Source: Myxococcales bacterium
Lineage (GTDB): Bacteria > Myxococcota_A > Polyangia > Polyangiales > Polyangiaceae
Length of the DNA: 36,741 bases
Reading direction: 5' to 3'
Assembly (NCBI GenBank): GCA_016212965.1
Contig: JACRDA010000033.1
Span: 1-36,741, forward strand
Shown here piece after piece: positions 1-7,029 of this stretch. Position 1 is the first letter of the stretch. Every line of letters begins with the position of its first letter. Below the pieces are notes generated by a model. The model searched no databases, was not told the DNA's origin, and saw only the letters and a program-made list of their open reading frames with translations. Position numbers and translations under genes: made by a program.

Positions 1-714
1 GCTCCGCCCTGCGGCGTGGCGGGCGCCGTTGCGCCCCGCCTGCTCGCCCCCGAGCGCGCGCCGGATCTCGGGGCCGTCCACCTCGCCGCGCACGAAGCGC
101 ACGTTGCGCAGGCCGCGTCGCTCGGCGCGCGCCCGCGCCGCCTCGAGCTGGGCCTCGGAGCGGTCGAGCGCGATGACGCGCCCGAATACGGGCGCCACCA
201 CCTCGAGCAGCGCGCCGTCGCCGCAGCCGACGTCGATCGCGAGGCCGCGGGGCCACACGAGCTCGCCGAGCGCCGCGAGGTCGCTCGTGAGCTCCTCGGG
301 TGCGCCCGAGCGCACCGGGCGCCCGCCGCGCGCGAAGAACGCGCGCGTCGCGGCGTCGCGCGCCGCCACCACCTCGGCCACGCGCTCGAGCGTTCCGTCG
401 GCGCGACAGGCGGCCAGGCCCGCGTGGACGGCGTCCGCCACGACCGGGTCGCTCTGCCAGTCCTCGACCGTCCGCAAGAGCAGCCAGGTGCCGTGGCGCC
501 GCGCGCGCAGGAGCTCCGCGTCGCGCAGCAGGGCGGCGTGGCGCGACACCTTCGGCTGGCCCTCACGCAGGAGCTCCGCGAGCTCGCTCACCCCGAGCTC
601 CTCCAGCGACGCGAGCGCCAGCAAGCGCACGCGCGTCGCGTCGGCGAGCAGGCGGTAGAGCTCCCAGCGGGGGCTGCCCGCGAGGCCCACGGTGGCTGCG
701 GCGAGGGGCGACAC
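1..714 (-). CDS. ArsR-family regulator fused to a SAM-dependent methyltransferase domain (C-terminus beyond window)
   Basis: The visible part is 238 codons with no stop, so the gene runs off the left edge. Residues about 15-85 form an ArsR-type winged helix: the start WELYRLLADATRVRLL, then the recognition segment VSELAELL...QPKVSRHAALL (about 42-63). It lacks the CxC metal site of arsenic sensors. Residues from about 158 carry a class I methyltransferase fold: motif I IDVGCGDGA (160-168) and the acidic post-I end ALDRSEAQ (182-189). This ArsR-UbiE-like architecture is known. Some ArsR regulators (SahR) sense S-adenosylhomocysteine and control the methionine/SAM cycle, so a SAM-cycle regulator is a reasonable guess but not proven. 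Start: GTG 714, chosen because a promoter places the transcript start at that codon, giving a leaderless mRNA. A longer start (GTG 753) would put the promoter inside the gene. It is divergent from the rRNA-modification fusion. Confidence 0.85.
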   Translation of the reverse strand, partial: MSPLAAATVGLAGSPRWELYRLLADATRVRLLALASLEELGVSELAELLREGQPKVSRHAALLRDAELLRARRHGTWLLLRTVEDWQSDPVVADAVHAGLAACRADGTLERVAEVVAARDAATRAFFARGGRPVRSGAPEELTSDLAALGELVWPRGLAIDVGCGDGALLEVVAPVFGRVIALDRSEAQLEAARARAERRGLRNVRFVRGEVDGPEIRRALGGEQAGRNGARHAAGRS

Positions 715-720
715 GGCGTC

Positions 721-751
721 ACTATATGCATTCTTGTGGATAGATGCAATC
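721..751 (-). promoter_or_regulatory. Promoter and candidate operator of the ArsR-methyltransferase gene
   Basis: Read on the minus strand, TTGCAT (749-744), a 17-bp spacer and TATAGT (726-721) form a near-consensus sigma-70 promoter. Its expected start point is at or next to the GTG at 714. The spacer region contains an inverted pair TGCAT / ATGCA separated by 12 bp that overlaps both promoter boxes. That position suits an autorepressing ArsR dimer. The AT-rich stretch stands out sharply from its GC-rich surroundings. The promoter is seen directly; operator function is inferred. Confidence 0.65.
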
Positions 752-782
752 ACGGCGGGTGCTCGGCGCGCGCTGCGAAGTC

Positions 783-791
783 GGCTACGCT
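783..791 (+). promoter_or_regulatory. Possible -10 region for the rRNA-modification fusion
   Basis: GGCTACGCT lies 82 bp before the chosen GTG start at 873. The same GGCTAnnnT block occurs before other plus-strand genes here (21611, 22826, 27249), which supports a -10 role. No convincing -35 box is seen. Confidence 0.3.
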
Positions 792-872
792 CGACCTCCA
801 TCGACATGTGACGGTGGCAGCGTGCAACGCAAGACGTCGATCGCCAGCACCGAGGCCGGGGAGGGTCGAACC

Positions 873-3047
873 GTGACCGAGCTCAACTGGGACCCGCGGG
901 CGGAGGTGCACTGCATCCACGTCGAGGAGTGCGGTGCCTGTCCGCTGATGCCGCGCCGCTACGAGGACCAGTGTCGCGAGAAGCTCGGCCGGCTCGAGCG
1001 CGCCCTCGGGCGCTACGCCCTCGTGCCCGTCGAGCCGCTCGGCGGCGTCATCACCGCCGACCCCATCCTGGGCTACCGGCGGCGCGCCAAGCTGGTCGTC
1101 GCGCGCACGACCGGCACCCCGCGCTCGAGCGAGCGCGGCGTCGGCGGCGGGCCGGCGCGCGCGGACGCCCCGACGCCGGGCCGCGTCGCGGTGGGGCTCT
1201 ACCGGCGGCACGACAACCAGGGCGTGGTCGACATTCCGGGCTGCCAGGTGCTGAGCCCGCTCTTGCACGAGCTCGTCGGGACGCTGCGTGGCTGGGCCGA
1301 GGACCCTCCCGCCGACCTGGCCCCCCTGCTCACGCCCGCGGGCGACGACGGCACGGGCGTGCTCTGTGGCCTCGATCTGCGCGAGCTGCGACCGCCGGGG
1401 CAAGAGGCGCCGGTCGTGCTGCTCACCCTGGTGCTCGCCGCGGAGCGCGCGCGACCCATCGACGAGCTCCGCCCCGCCGGGCGCGCCCTGCAGGCGCGCC
1501 TGCCCGTCGTCGCGGGCGTCGCCGTCACGCTGCGGCCGCAGAGCCGCCAGACCCCGGCCGTCGAGCACATCAGCATCGCGGGCGTGACCGAGGTGAAGGA
1601 CGCGCTGCCGCTCGGCCACCAGCTCGTGTCGCACGGCTCCTTCCTGCACGTGCACCGCGCGCAGGCCCATCGCCTCTACGAGGTCGTCGCGGCCGTGGTC
1701 GACGAGGCCACCGCCGGGGCGCCGGGGCGCGTGCTCGACCTCTACGGTGGGACCGGGGCCATCGCGCTCTGCCTGGCGCACCGTGGGCACGCCGTCACGC
1801 TCGTGGAGTCCTTCGCGCCGGCGGTCGACTTCGCGGCGCGCGCCGCGCAGGCGCAGCGCGTCCCGGTCGAGGCCGTCGCCGGCGACGTCGCCTCGGTGAC
1901 GAAGGCGCTCGGCAGCGCGGTCGCGCGCTTCGACGTCGTGGTCGCGAACCCGCCGCGCCGCGGCCTCTCGCCGGCGGCGCGCGAGGCCCTCGCGGCGCTG
2001 CACCCGCGGCGCGTCGTGTACGTCGCCTGCGACCTCGACAACCTGAGCCGCGACGTCGATCACCTCGGCCGGCTCGGCCTGCGGCTGCGCCACGCCGTGC
2101 CGCTCGACATGCTGCCGCTCACCGAGGAGGTGGAGGCCATCGCCGTGCTCGAGGCCGCGCCGCTTCCGGCGCCGATGGTGCTCTACGAGGACGACGACAT
2201 CGTGGCCTTCGACAAGCCGCCCCACGAGCCGCTGACCGACCAGCCCGAGTACCCGACGAGCCTCGTGGCGCGCGCCCGACCCCACGTTGCCGGGGGCGCG
2301 TGGCTGCCCGTCCTCAAGATCGAGGCCGGCACGAGCGGCGTGTGCATCGTGGCCAAGAACGAGGCGGCGGCCGCGCGCTGGAGCGCGGCGCTCGGCGACG
2401 GCGTGCGCCTCGTGTACCTGGCCGCGGCGCGCGGCGTGACCCCGAGCAAGGGCGCCATCAGCCGCGAGCTGCGCGGTCCCGAAGGGCCGCGCATGGCGCG
2501 CACCCGCTACCGGCGCCTGGCGATCGGCGGCGGCCACTCCGTCCTGCGCGTCGTGCCCGAGCGCCGCCACGTGCACCAGATCCGGCGCCACCTCGCGGCG
2601 ATCGGGCACCCGGTGCTCGGCGACGCCCGCTACGGTCATGCGCCGACGAACCGCTACTTCGAGGAGAAGCACGGGCTCGACCGGAGCTTTCTGCACCTGG
2701 TGCGGGTCGAGCTCGAGCACCCGGTGTCGCGCGCCCGGCTGCTCATCGAGTCCCCCATGCCGCCCGATCTGCGCGTCGCGCTCGTGCGCGCCTCGGACGA
2801 GTCGGTGCTGCGCTTCCTCGAGAACAAGCGCGCCCTCGGCGGCGGCGGCGCGCGCGACTCCGCGGAGAGCCTGGGCGCGCTCTCGGAGCGCTCGTCGCCC
2901 GGCCTCGCACCCGACGGCGAGGAGGCGCCGGAGAGCATCGCCGAGCCGACGCCCTCGGCGGACGGGCTGCGCGCCGTGCGCATCGTCGAGCTCGACGACG
3001 CGCCGCGCACCATCCGCGGCGAGCTGCTCACTCCCGACGACGACTGA
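873..3047 (+). CDS. RlmD/TrmA-type RNA uracil-5-methyltransferase fused to an RluA-type pseudouridine synthase domain
   Basis: 724 residues. The N-terminal half is a class I methyltransferase of the RlmD/RlmC/TrmA family. Cys14, Cys20 and Cys23 (C-x5-C-x2-C), plus a later PGC, match the family's [4Fe-4S] ligands. Motif I is LDLYGGTGA and the catalytic Cys386 sits in VYVACDLDNLSRD. Two family signatures differ. The usual F-x-Q-x-N is F257-L-H-V-H261, and the usual DPPR is N359-P-P-R. The C-terminal half (about 430-640) is RluA-like (VLYEDDDIVAFDKP; RRHVHQIRRHLA; HPVLGDARYG). The invariant HRLD motif reads LKIE here, so the catalytic Asp is Glu484. The last 85 residues are an acidic, low-complexity tail. 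GTG 873 follows a GGGGAGGG ribosome-binding site at 858-865; an ATG at 744 has none and lies in the divergent promoter. The likely role is modification of rRNA or tRNA uridines; activity of both halves is uncertain. Confidence 0.88.
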   Translation: MTELNWDPRAEVHCIHVEECGACPLMPRRYEDQCREKLGRLERALGRYALVPVEPLGGVITADPILGYRRRAKLVVARTTGTPRSSERGVGGGPARADAPTPGRVAVGLYRRHDNQGVVDIPGCQVLSPLLHELVGTLRGWAEDPPADLAPLLTPAGDDGTGVLCGLDLRELRPPGQEAPVVLLTLVLAAERARPIDELRPAGRALQARLPVVAGVAVTLRPQSRQTPAVEHISIAGVTEVKDALPLGHQLVSHGSFLHVHRAQAHRLYEVVAAVVDEATAGAPGRVLDLYGGTGAIALCLAHRGHAVTLVESFAPAVDFAARAAQAQRVPVEAVAGDVASVTKALGSAVARFDVVVANPPRRGLSPAAREALAALHPRRVVYVACDLDNLSRDVDHLGRLGLRLRHAVPLDMLPLTEEVEAIAVLEAAPLPAPMVLYEDDDIVAFDKPPHEPLTDQPEYPTSLVARARPHVAGGAWLPVLKIEAGTSGVCIVAKNEAAAARWSAALGDGVRLVYLAAARGVTPSKGAISRELRGPEGPRMARTRYRRLAIGGGHSVLRVVPERRHVHQIRRHLAAIGHPVLGDARYGHAPTNRYFEEKHGLDRSFLHLVRVELEHPVSRARLLIESPMPPDLRVALVRASDESVLRFLENKRALGGGGARDSAESLGALSERSSPGLAPDGEEAPESIAEPTPSADGLRAVRIVELDDAPRTIRGELLTPDDD

Positions 3048-3053
3048 GCCCGC

Positions 3054-4037
3054 TCACGGGCACACGGCCTGGCTGCAGTCCTCGCCCGGCGGCACGCAGA
3101 TGCTGCAGCTCGGGTTGCAGCAGACCTCGTCGGGGGCGCAGTCGGTGTTGCCGCAGCTCGGGGCGCTCGTGCACACGTCGGGCACGCACGGCACGCCGTC
3201 GGGCGCGCAGATGCCGCAGGTCGGGTTGCAGCAGGTGGTGCCGGGGCCGCAGTAGTTCTGCCCGCACACCTCGCCCGGTTGCGGGCAGCCCGGCGAGGCG
3301 CAGCCGGTCCCGACGTCCGCGCACACGCCGCACATCGGATCGCAGCAGTAGGTGCCCGGCAGGCACAGCGTCGGGCCGCACGGCTCGAGCCCCGGGTCGC
3401 ACGCGACCTCGACGCAGGCGGCACCGAGCGGCGCGCAGATGCCGCAGCTCTCGTTGCAGCAGTAGCTGCCGGGCTCGCAGAACACGGGCTGGCCGTTCGC
3501 CATGCCGCAGGGCACGCCGCCGGCGCACTGCGGGACGAGGTCCGAGCACTGCCCGAAGTCGTCGCAGAAGAGCAGGATCTCGCAGCTCGGGTCGGGGCCG
3601 AAGGTGCAGGGGGCGCACGGCGCACCGCACGGCTGGCCCGAGCACGGCCCGGGCGGGCACGCGAAGACCTCGGAGCCGATGCAGAGCCCGTTGCCGTCGC
3701 ACACGGGCGGCCACGGCGGTGGCGGCGTCGCCGTGCCGCCGCTGCCCGCACCGTTGGGCACGACGTCGCCGGTGCCGCACGGCACCCCGCACGGCATGGC
3801 CTCGCAGCTCGCGCAGGGCACCGGACCGGGCACGCAGGCGCCCTGCTCGGTGCACTGCGAAGGCCCGAGGACGCCCGCGTCGCCGGGCGGCATGCACGGC
3901 GCGCCGCACGGGCGGTTGGCGCAGGGGTCGGGCGCGGGGCTCGCGGTGCTGCCGCCGAGCGTGACCGTGAGCTCGCAGCCACCGACGCCGAGCACGCCGA
4001 GGAGCGCGGCGCGCAGCAGACGACGGGGAACCTGCAC
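3054..4037 (-). CDS. Cys-rich repeat lipoprotein
   Basis: 327 residues, GTG start at 4037 behind a GGGAGG ribosome-binding site. A short basic n-region and hydrophobic core lead to the lipobox GVGGC, so export and lipidation are predicted. The mature part has a very high cysteine content. In the first half PCGxPC-type blocks recur (NRPCGAPC, AMPCGVPC, GQPCGAPC, GVPCGM). The second half has four tandem repeats of about 38 residues, each with a CC(N/D)xxCxIC(A/V)P core. Such repeats are common in myxobacterial secreted proteins; dense disulfides are the likely consequence. It sits 20 bp downstream of the anti-sigma-like gene on the same strand, so co-transcription with the ECF module is plausible. 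The stop is 6 bp from the convergent stop at 3047. Function unknown. Confidence 0.8.
   Translation of the reverse strand: MQVPRRLLRAALLGVLGVGGCELTVTLGGSTASPAPDPCANRPCGAPCMPPGDAGVLGPSQCTEQGACVPGPVPCASCEAMPCGVPCGTGDVVPNGAGSGGTATPPPPWPPVCDGNGLCIGSEVFACPPGPCSGQPCGAPCAPCTFGPDPSCEILLFCDDFGQCSDLVPQCAGGVPCGMANGQPVFCEPGSYCCNESCGICAPLGAACVEVACDPGLEPCGPTLCLPGTYCCDPMCGVCADVGTGCASPGCPQPGEVCGQNYCGPGTTCCNPTCGICAPDGVPCVPDVCTSAPSCGNTDCAPDEVCCNPSCSICVPPGEDCSQAVCP
3096..3470 (-). repeat. Four tandem about 114-bp coding repeats in the Cys-rich lipoprotein
   Basis: On the plus strand the (A/C)TGC(C/T)GCA(G/C) block recurs at about 3100, 3211, 3325 and 3439, spacing 111, 114 and 114 bp. Each copy encodes the reverse-strand core CC(N/D)xxCxIC. 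The copies are diverged rather than identical, so these are old protein repeats, not a fresh slippage product. Confidence 0.75.
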
Positions 4038-4057
4038 CGCTTGCCTCCCGTCGCCGC

Positions 4058-5008
4058 TCAGGGGGTCGAGCCGCCCGCGATGAGCGACTGCAGGCGCTGG
4101 GCCGCCGGGCTCGAGGGGTGGCGCGCGAGGAACGCCCGCGCGAGCGCACGCGCCGTCGCCATGTCGCCCCCACGGGCCAGGGCCTCGATGCGCAGCACCT
4201 CGGCCTCGGGGCCGAGCGTGCCGCGCGCGAACTCGCGCTGGTACGCCTCGATGGCGCGGAGCGCGGCCTCCGCGTCGCCGCCCTCCATGGCCGCGCGCGC
4301 CCGGTCGAGGGCCGCGATCTCGTCCGTGAGGCCCTTCGGGGGCGGCGCGCTCGGTGCGACCGCCGTGCCCGTCGGACGCAGGGGCGCCGGAGCGAGGGCG
4401 GCGTCCGTCTTCGGCGGCGCGGCCTTCGCCACGGTCGGCTCGAGTGCGGGCGCGGCCTGCGTGCCGTCGTCCTCGCTGGCGGTGTCGGTCGTCGCGGCCG
4501 CTGCCGCGCCCTCGTCGGCAGGCCGCCCAACGCGGGGCGGCTGCGTCGCGAGGGCGCCCGGCTCGCCCGCCGGGACGGCCGCGACGGTCGCGGTGACCGC
4601 CGCCGTCCGCACCGCGTCCGCGGCCGGGTCGCTCTGCACCTGCTTGGCCACGCCCCACACGCCGATCCCCGCCACGGTCGCGATCCCGACCCACTTGGCG
4701 ACGACGAGCGCGGTCGCGCTCAGCGCCACCGACGCGGTCGCACCCGCGGCCCCTGCGGCTCCGGCGGCGGCGCCCGCGCCGGCCGCCGCGCTCGCGCCGA
4801 TCGAGGTGGCGGCGATCGCCTTGGCCACCGCCGGCGTGGCCACGGCGCTGCCCGTCGCGACCGCGGAGCCGGCGAGGCCGCCCGCGATCCCGAGGGCGAC
4901 GAGCGCACGACCGCGCGCGTGTCGCGACGGCGCGTCCGCCTTCGCGGAGCGCAGGAGCGCCGCCTCGAAGTCGTCGCCGCCGAGCTCGAGCCTCTGTGGA
5001 TCGTTCAT
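4058..5008 (-). CDS. Anti-sigma-factor-like membrane protein with C-terminal helical repeats
   Basis: 316 residues. The ATG at 5008-5006 overlaps the TGA of the sigma factor at 5007-5005 (ATGA), so the two are translationally coupled. Residues 1-33 are a short cytosolic segment (DDFEAALLRSAKADAPS) of the type seen in small anti-sigma regulators of Polyangia. Hydrophobic Ala/Gly-rich stretches follow at about 35-55 and 60-122 (ending WVGIATVAGIGVWGVA). Then comes a long Ala/Pro/Thr linker and a C-terminal helical part (about 230-310: LDRARAAMEGGDAEAALRAI, ARALARAFLARHPSSPAAQRL) that resembles TPR or YbgF-like repeats. The architecture suggests that the cytosolic end holds the sigma factor and the outer part senses an envelope signal. 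No zinc-binding HxxxCxxC motif is present. The role is inferred mainly from position. Confidence 0.7.
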   Translation of the reverse strand: MNDPQRLELGGDDFEAALLRSAKADAPSRHARGRALVALGIAGGLAGSAVATGSAVATPAVAKAIAATSIGASAAAGAGAAAGAAGAAGATASVALSATALVVAKWVGIATVAGIGVWGVAKQVQSDPAADAVRTAAVTATVAAVPAGEPGALATQPPRVGRPADEGAAAAATTDTASEDDGTQAAPALEPTVAKAAPPKTDAALAPAPLRPTGTAVAPSAPPPKGLTDEIAALDRARAAMEGGDAEAALRAIEAYQREFARGTLGPEAEVLRIEALARGGDMATARALARAFLARHPSSPAAQRLQSLIAGGSTP

Positions 5009-5646
5009 GGCGTGCCTCCGTCCGAGCCGTCCCCGTGGCACCGCTCGGCGTGCTCCTCGGCGGCGCGCAGCCGCCTCACGATGGCCTGAAAGCTCTCGCG
5101 CGCGCGGCGCAGGCGCGAGGCGACCGTCCCGACCGGCAGGCCGAGAGCGGCCGCGATGTCGGCGCTGCCGAGCTCCTCGAGCTCGAACAGGACGAACACG
5201 CTGCGCAGCTCGATGTCCATGGCGTCGAGCACCCGATCGAGCAGCGCGCGCGCGCGCTTGCGCTCGTGGTCGACCTCGGGTCGGGCCGAGGAGTCGGCGA
5301 GCACGTCCCCGGCCTGCTCCTCGCCGACCTCGCGCCGACGCAGCTGCTTGCGCCGGTGCTCGGAGGCGAGCCGCAGCGCCGTCCCGCAAAGGAACGCGCG
5401 CTCCTTGCCCGTCTCGACGTCGTCGAGGCGTCGCGACAGCACGAGGAAGGCCTGCTGCGTGGCGTCGTCGGCGTCGGCCTCCGGCAGGCCCAGGCGGCGC
5501 AGATAGCGCCACACGAAGCCGAACTGCCCGTCGAAGATCTGCCGCAGGCGCGCGTCGCTGCGATGGGTCGCCGCAGCGCGGCCGGCCGAGCGCGCGCGCG
5601 TCGACGGCGGCGGCTCGGCGAGGGCGGTCGGGGCGAGAGACATCAT
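5005..5646 (-). CDS. ECF-type RNA polymerase sigma factor
   Basis: 213 residues, ATG 5646 (ATG-ATG at the start). After a Ser/Arg/Ala-rich N-terminus of about 30 residues, region 2 is clear: FDGQFGFVWRYLRRLGL, then the core-binding/-10 part DADDATQQAFLVLSRRL. Region 4 is at about 150-195: LRSVFVLFELEELGSADIAAALGLPVGTVASRLRRARESFQ, the usual helix-turn-helix that reads -35 DNA. No region 3 separates them, as in ECF factors. The stop overlaps the start of the anti-sigma-like gene. The secreted protein gene ends 86 bp upstream. Together these look like a small envelope-stress operon with its regulator inside it. Confidence 0.9.
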   Translation of the reverse strand: MMSLAPTALAEPPPSTRARSAGRAAATHRSDARLRQIFDGQFGFVWRYLRRLGLPEADADDATQQAFLVLSRRLDDVETGKERAFLCGTALRLASEHRRKQLRRREVGEEQAGDVLADSSARPEVDHERKRARALLDRVLDAMDIELRSVFVLFELEELGSADIAAALGLPVGTVASRLRRARESFQAIVRRLRAAEEHAERCHGDGSDGGTP

Positions 5647-5732
5647 CAGCAATATGGCCCCAAAGCGGTCCCGCGATCCCGAAAAAGCGGGCCGGCGGTG
5701 CGTGTGGGTCGGGGTGCGAGCCCGTGCCTCGG

Positions 5733-6902
5733 TCAGAAGCGGATGGCGGCCCCGCCCCCGAAGGTGCCGATCACCGGGTCGACCGCGACGATCGGGACGT
5801 CCGGCACGAAGGCGTAGCGGGGCCGCACGAACGGCACCGACGCCTTGCCGTCGAGCTCGAGCAGCAGCCAGTCGACGGGCGCGACCTCGAGCCGCAGCGC
5901 GACGTCGCCGGCCACCCACGGGGTGGTCGCCACGCTCGCGTCCGGCACGCCGCTGCCCGTCGCCCGCAAGGCGCCGAGCTCGAGCTCGAGGCACGGCCGG
6001 AGGGCGAGGCTCTCGTAGAGGCCGAGCCGGACGGGGCAGCCGCTCAGGTGGCCGGCGAAGCGCGTGAACGAGGCCGTGCCGCCACCCGCCGCGAGCGTGC
6101 GCGGCGGCATCACCGAGAAGGCGACGCGGAAGGCGGGGGCGAGGAGGCCCGTGGCGCCGGAGGCCGCGTCGAAGAAGATCGGCACGACCGGGCCGAGGGT
6201 GCTGCCGAGCACGCTCGAGGCCCACACGTGCAGGCCGAGCGCGAAGCGCCAGCCGGCGGGCTCGCTCTCCGCCCAGAGCTCGTCGGACCAGAGGCCGATG
6301 GGGGGTGGGAGCGGCCGCGGCGGTGGCGGCTCGGGCGCGGGCACCGGAGCCGGCAAGGGGGCAGGTGGCGCGGGCACAGGCGCGGGCCCCGGGCCGGGTC
6401 CACCCGGCACGGGCGTCGGCGCCGGCTCGGGTGTGGGACCCGGCACGGGCCCCGGCACCGGCCCGGGTGCTGCCGGGATCGGCGCGGTCCGCGCGCTCGG
6501 ATCGATGGCGAGTGCCGTGATGAGCGCGAGCGCCGCCACGACCTCCTCGCAGCTCTGCCCGTCGATCTCGCGCCGCGCCTCCGTTCCGGCGGCGTCGCGC
6601 AGCGTGAGCACGCCGCGTGCGACGCCATCGTCCGCGCTGAGCTCCACCCCGAAGCGCCGCACGCCGGGCGCGGCCTCGACCCAGCGCGCGCGGTTCGTGC
6701 GCGCCTCCACCTGGGCCACGAAGGCCTCGCGCCGTGGGCACCGCTCCGGCCCTTCGTAGCGCAGCGCCACCGGCTCCTCGTCCGCGCAGAGAGCACCGGG
6801 CGCGGCGAGCGTCGCGAGCGCGGCCGCGCAAGCTCCGCACACGCGCAGCCGTGCTCGGAGTGCGCTCGGGGCTCGCGGTCGAAGTGGGGCACGGTGCCGC
6901 AT
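5733..6902 (-). CDS. Secreted outer-membrane-type protein with proline-rich linker
   Basis: 389 residues, unrecognised family. Residues 1-40 look like a signal peptide (Arg-rich start, then CAAALATLAAPGALCA). Residues 41-130 form a small domain (RYEGPERCPRREAFVAQVEART... SCEEVVAALALITALAIDP) common in myxobacterial exported proteins. Residues about 136-200 are a Pro/Gly/Ala linker with repeated PxP and PGP units, likely crossing or extending from the peptidoglycan. The remaining 190 residues have alternating beta-strand character and end in IRF; a C-terminal Phe is typical of outer-membrane beta-barrels. It is the upstream neighbour of the ECF sigma factor, so it may be its target or sensor partner. 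This link is inferred. Confidence 0.7.
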   Translation of the reverse strand: MRHRAPLRPRAPSALRARLRVCGACAAALATLAAPGALCADEEPVALRYEGPERCPRREAFVAQVEARTNRARWVEAAPGVRRFGVELSADDGVARGVLTLRDAAGTEARREIDGQSCEEVVAALALITALAIDPSARTAPIPAAPGPVPGPVPGPTPEPAPTPVPGGPGPGPAPVPAPPAPLPAPVPAPEPPPPRPLPPPIGLWSDELWAESEPAGWRFALGLHVWASSVLGSTLGPVVPIFFDAASGATGLLAPAFRVAFSVMPPRTLAAGGGTASFTRFAGHLSGCPVRLGLYESLALRPCLELELGALRATGSGVPDASVATTPWVAGDVALRLEVAPVDWLLLELDGKASVPFVRPRYAFVPDVPIVAVDPVIGTFGGGAAIRF

Positions 6903-7029
6903 GATCAGCGTCGGAGCGACGCCGCGCGGGTCGCTCGGCTCGAGCGGGCCCGCCGGGGCGGCTCTCGGGTCAGGCTACTGTGCGGCCGCCGCGCGCGGCA
7001 ACCGTCGTCGCGCGCCGCGTGCCGCGGGC

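Noticed and set aside
744-872. ATG 744 as the start of the RNA-modification fusion
   Set aside because: It lies in the divergent ArsR promoter and has no ribosome-binding site, and the added residues show no domain. GTG 873 has a strong site.
929-3964. 1,011-residue plus-strand open frame across the RNA-modification fusion
   Set aside because: Composition is almost only Arg, Ala, Gly and Pro. The true frames on both strands carry domain motifs.
6973-6981. GGCTACTGT promoter-like block on the plus strand
   Set aside because: No plus-strand gene follows for over 2.6 kb, and it lies between two minus-strand genes. Probably chance, or at most an antisense start.
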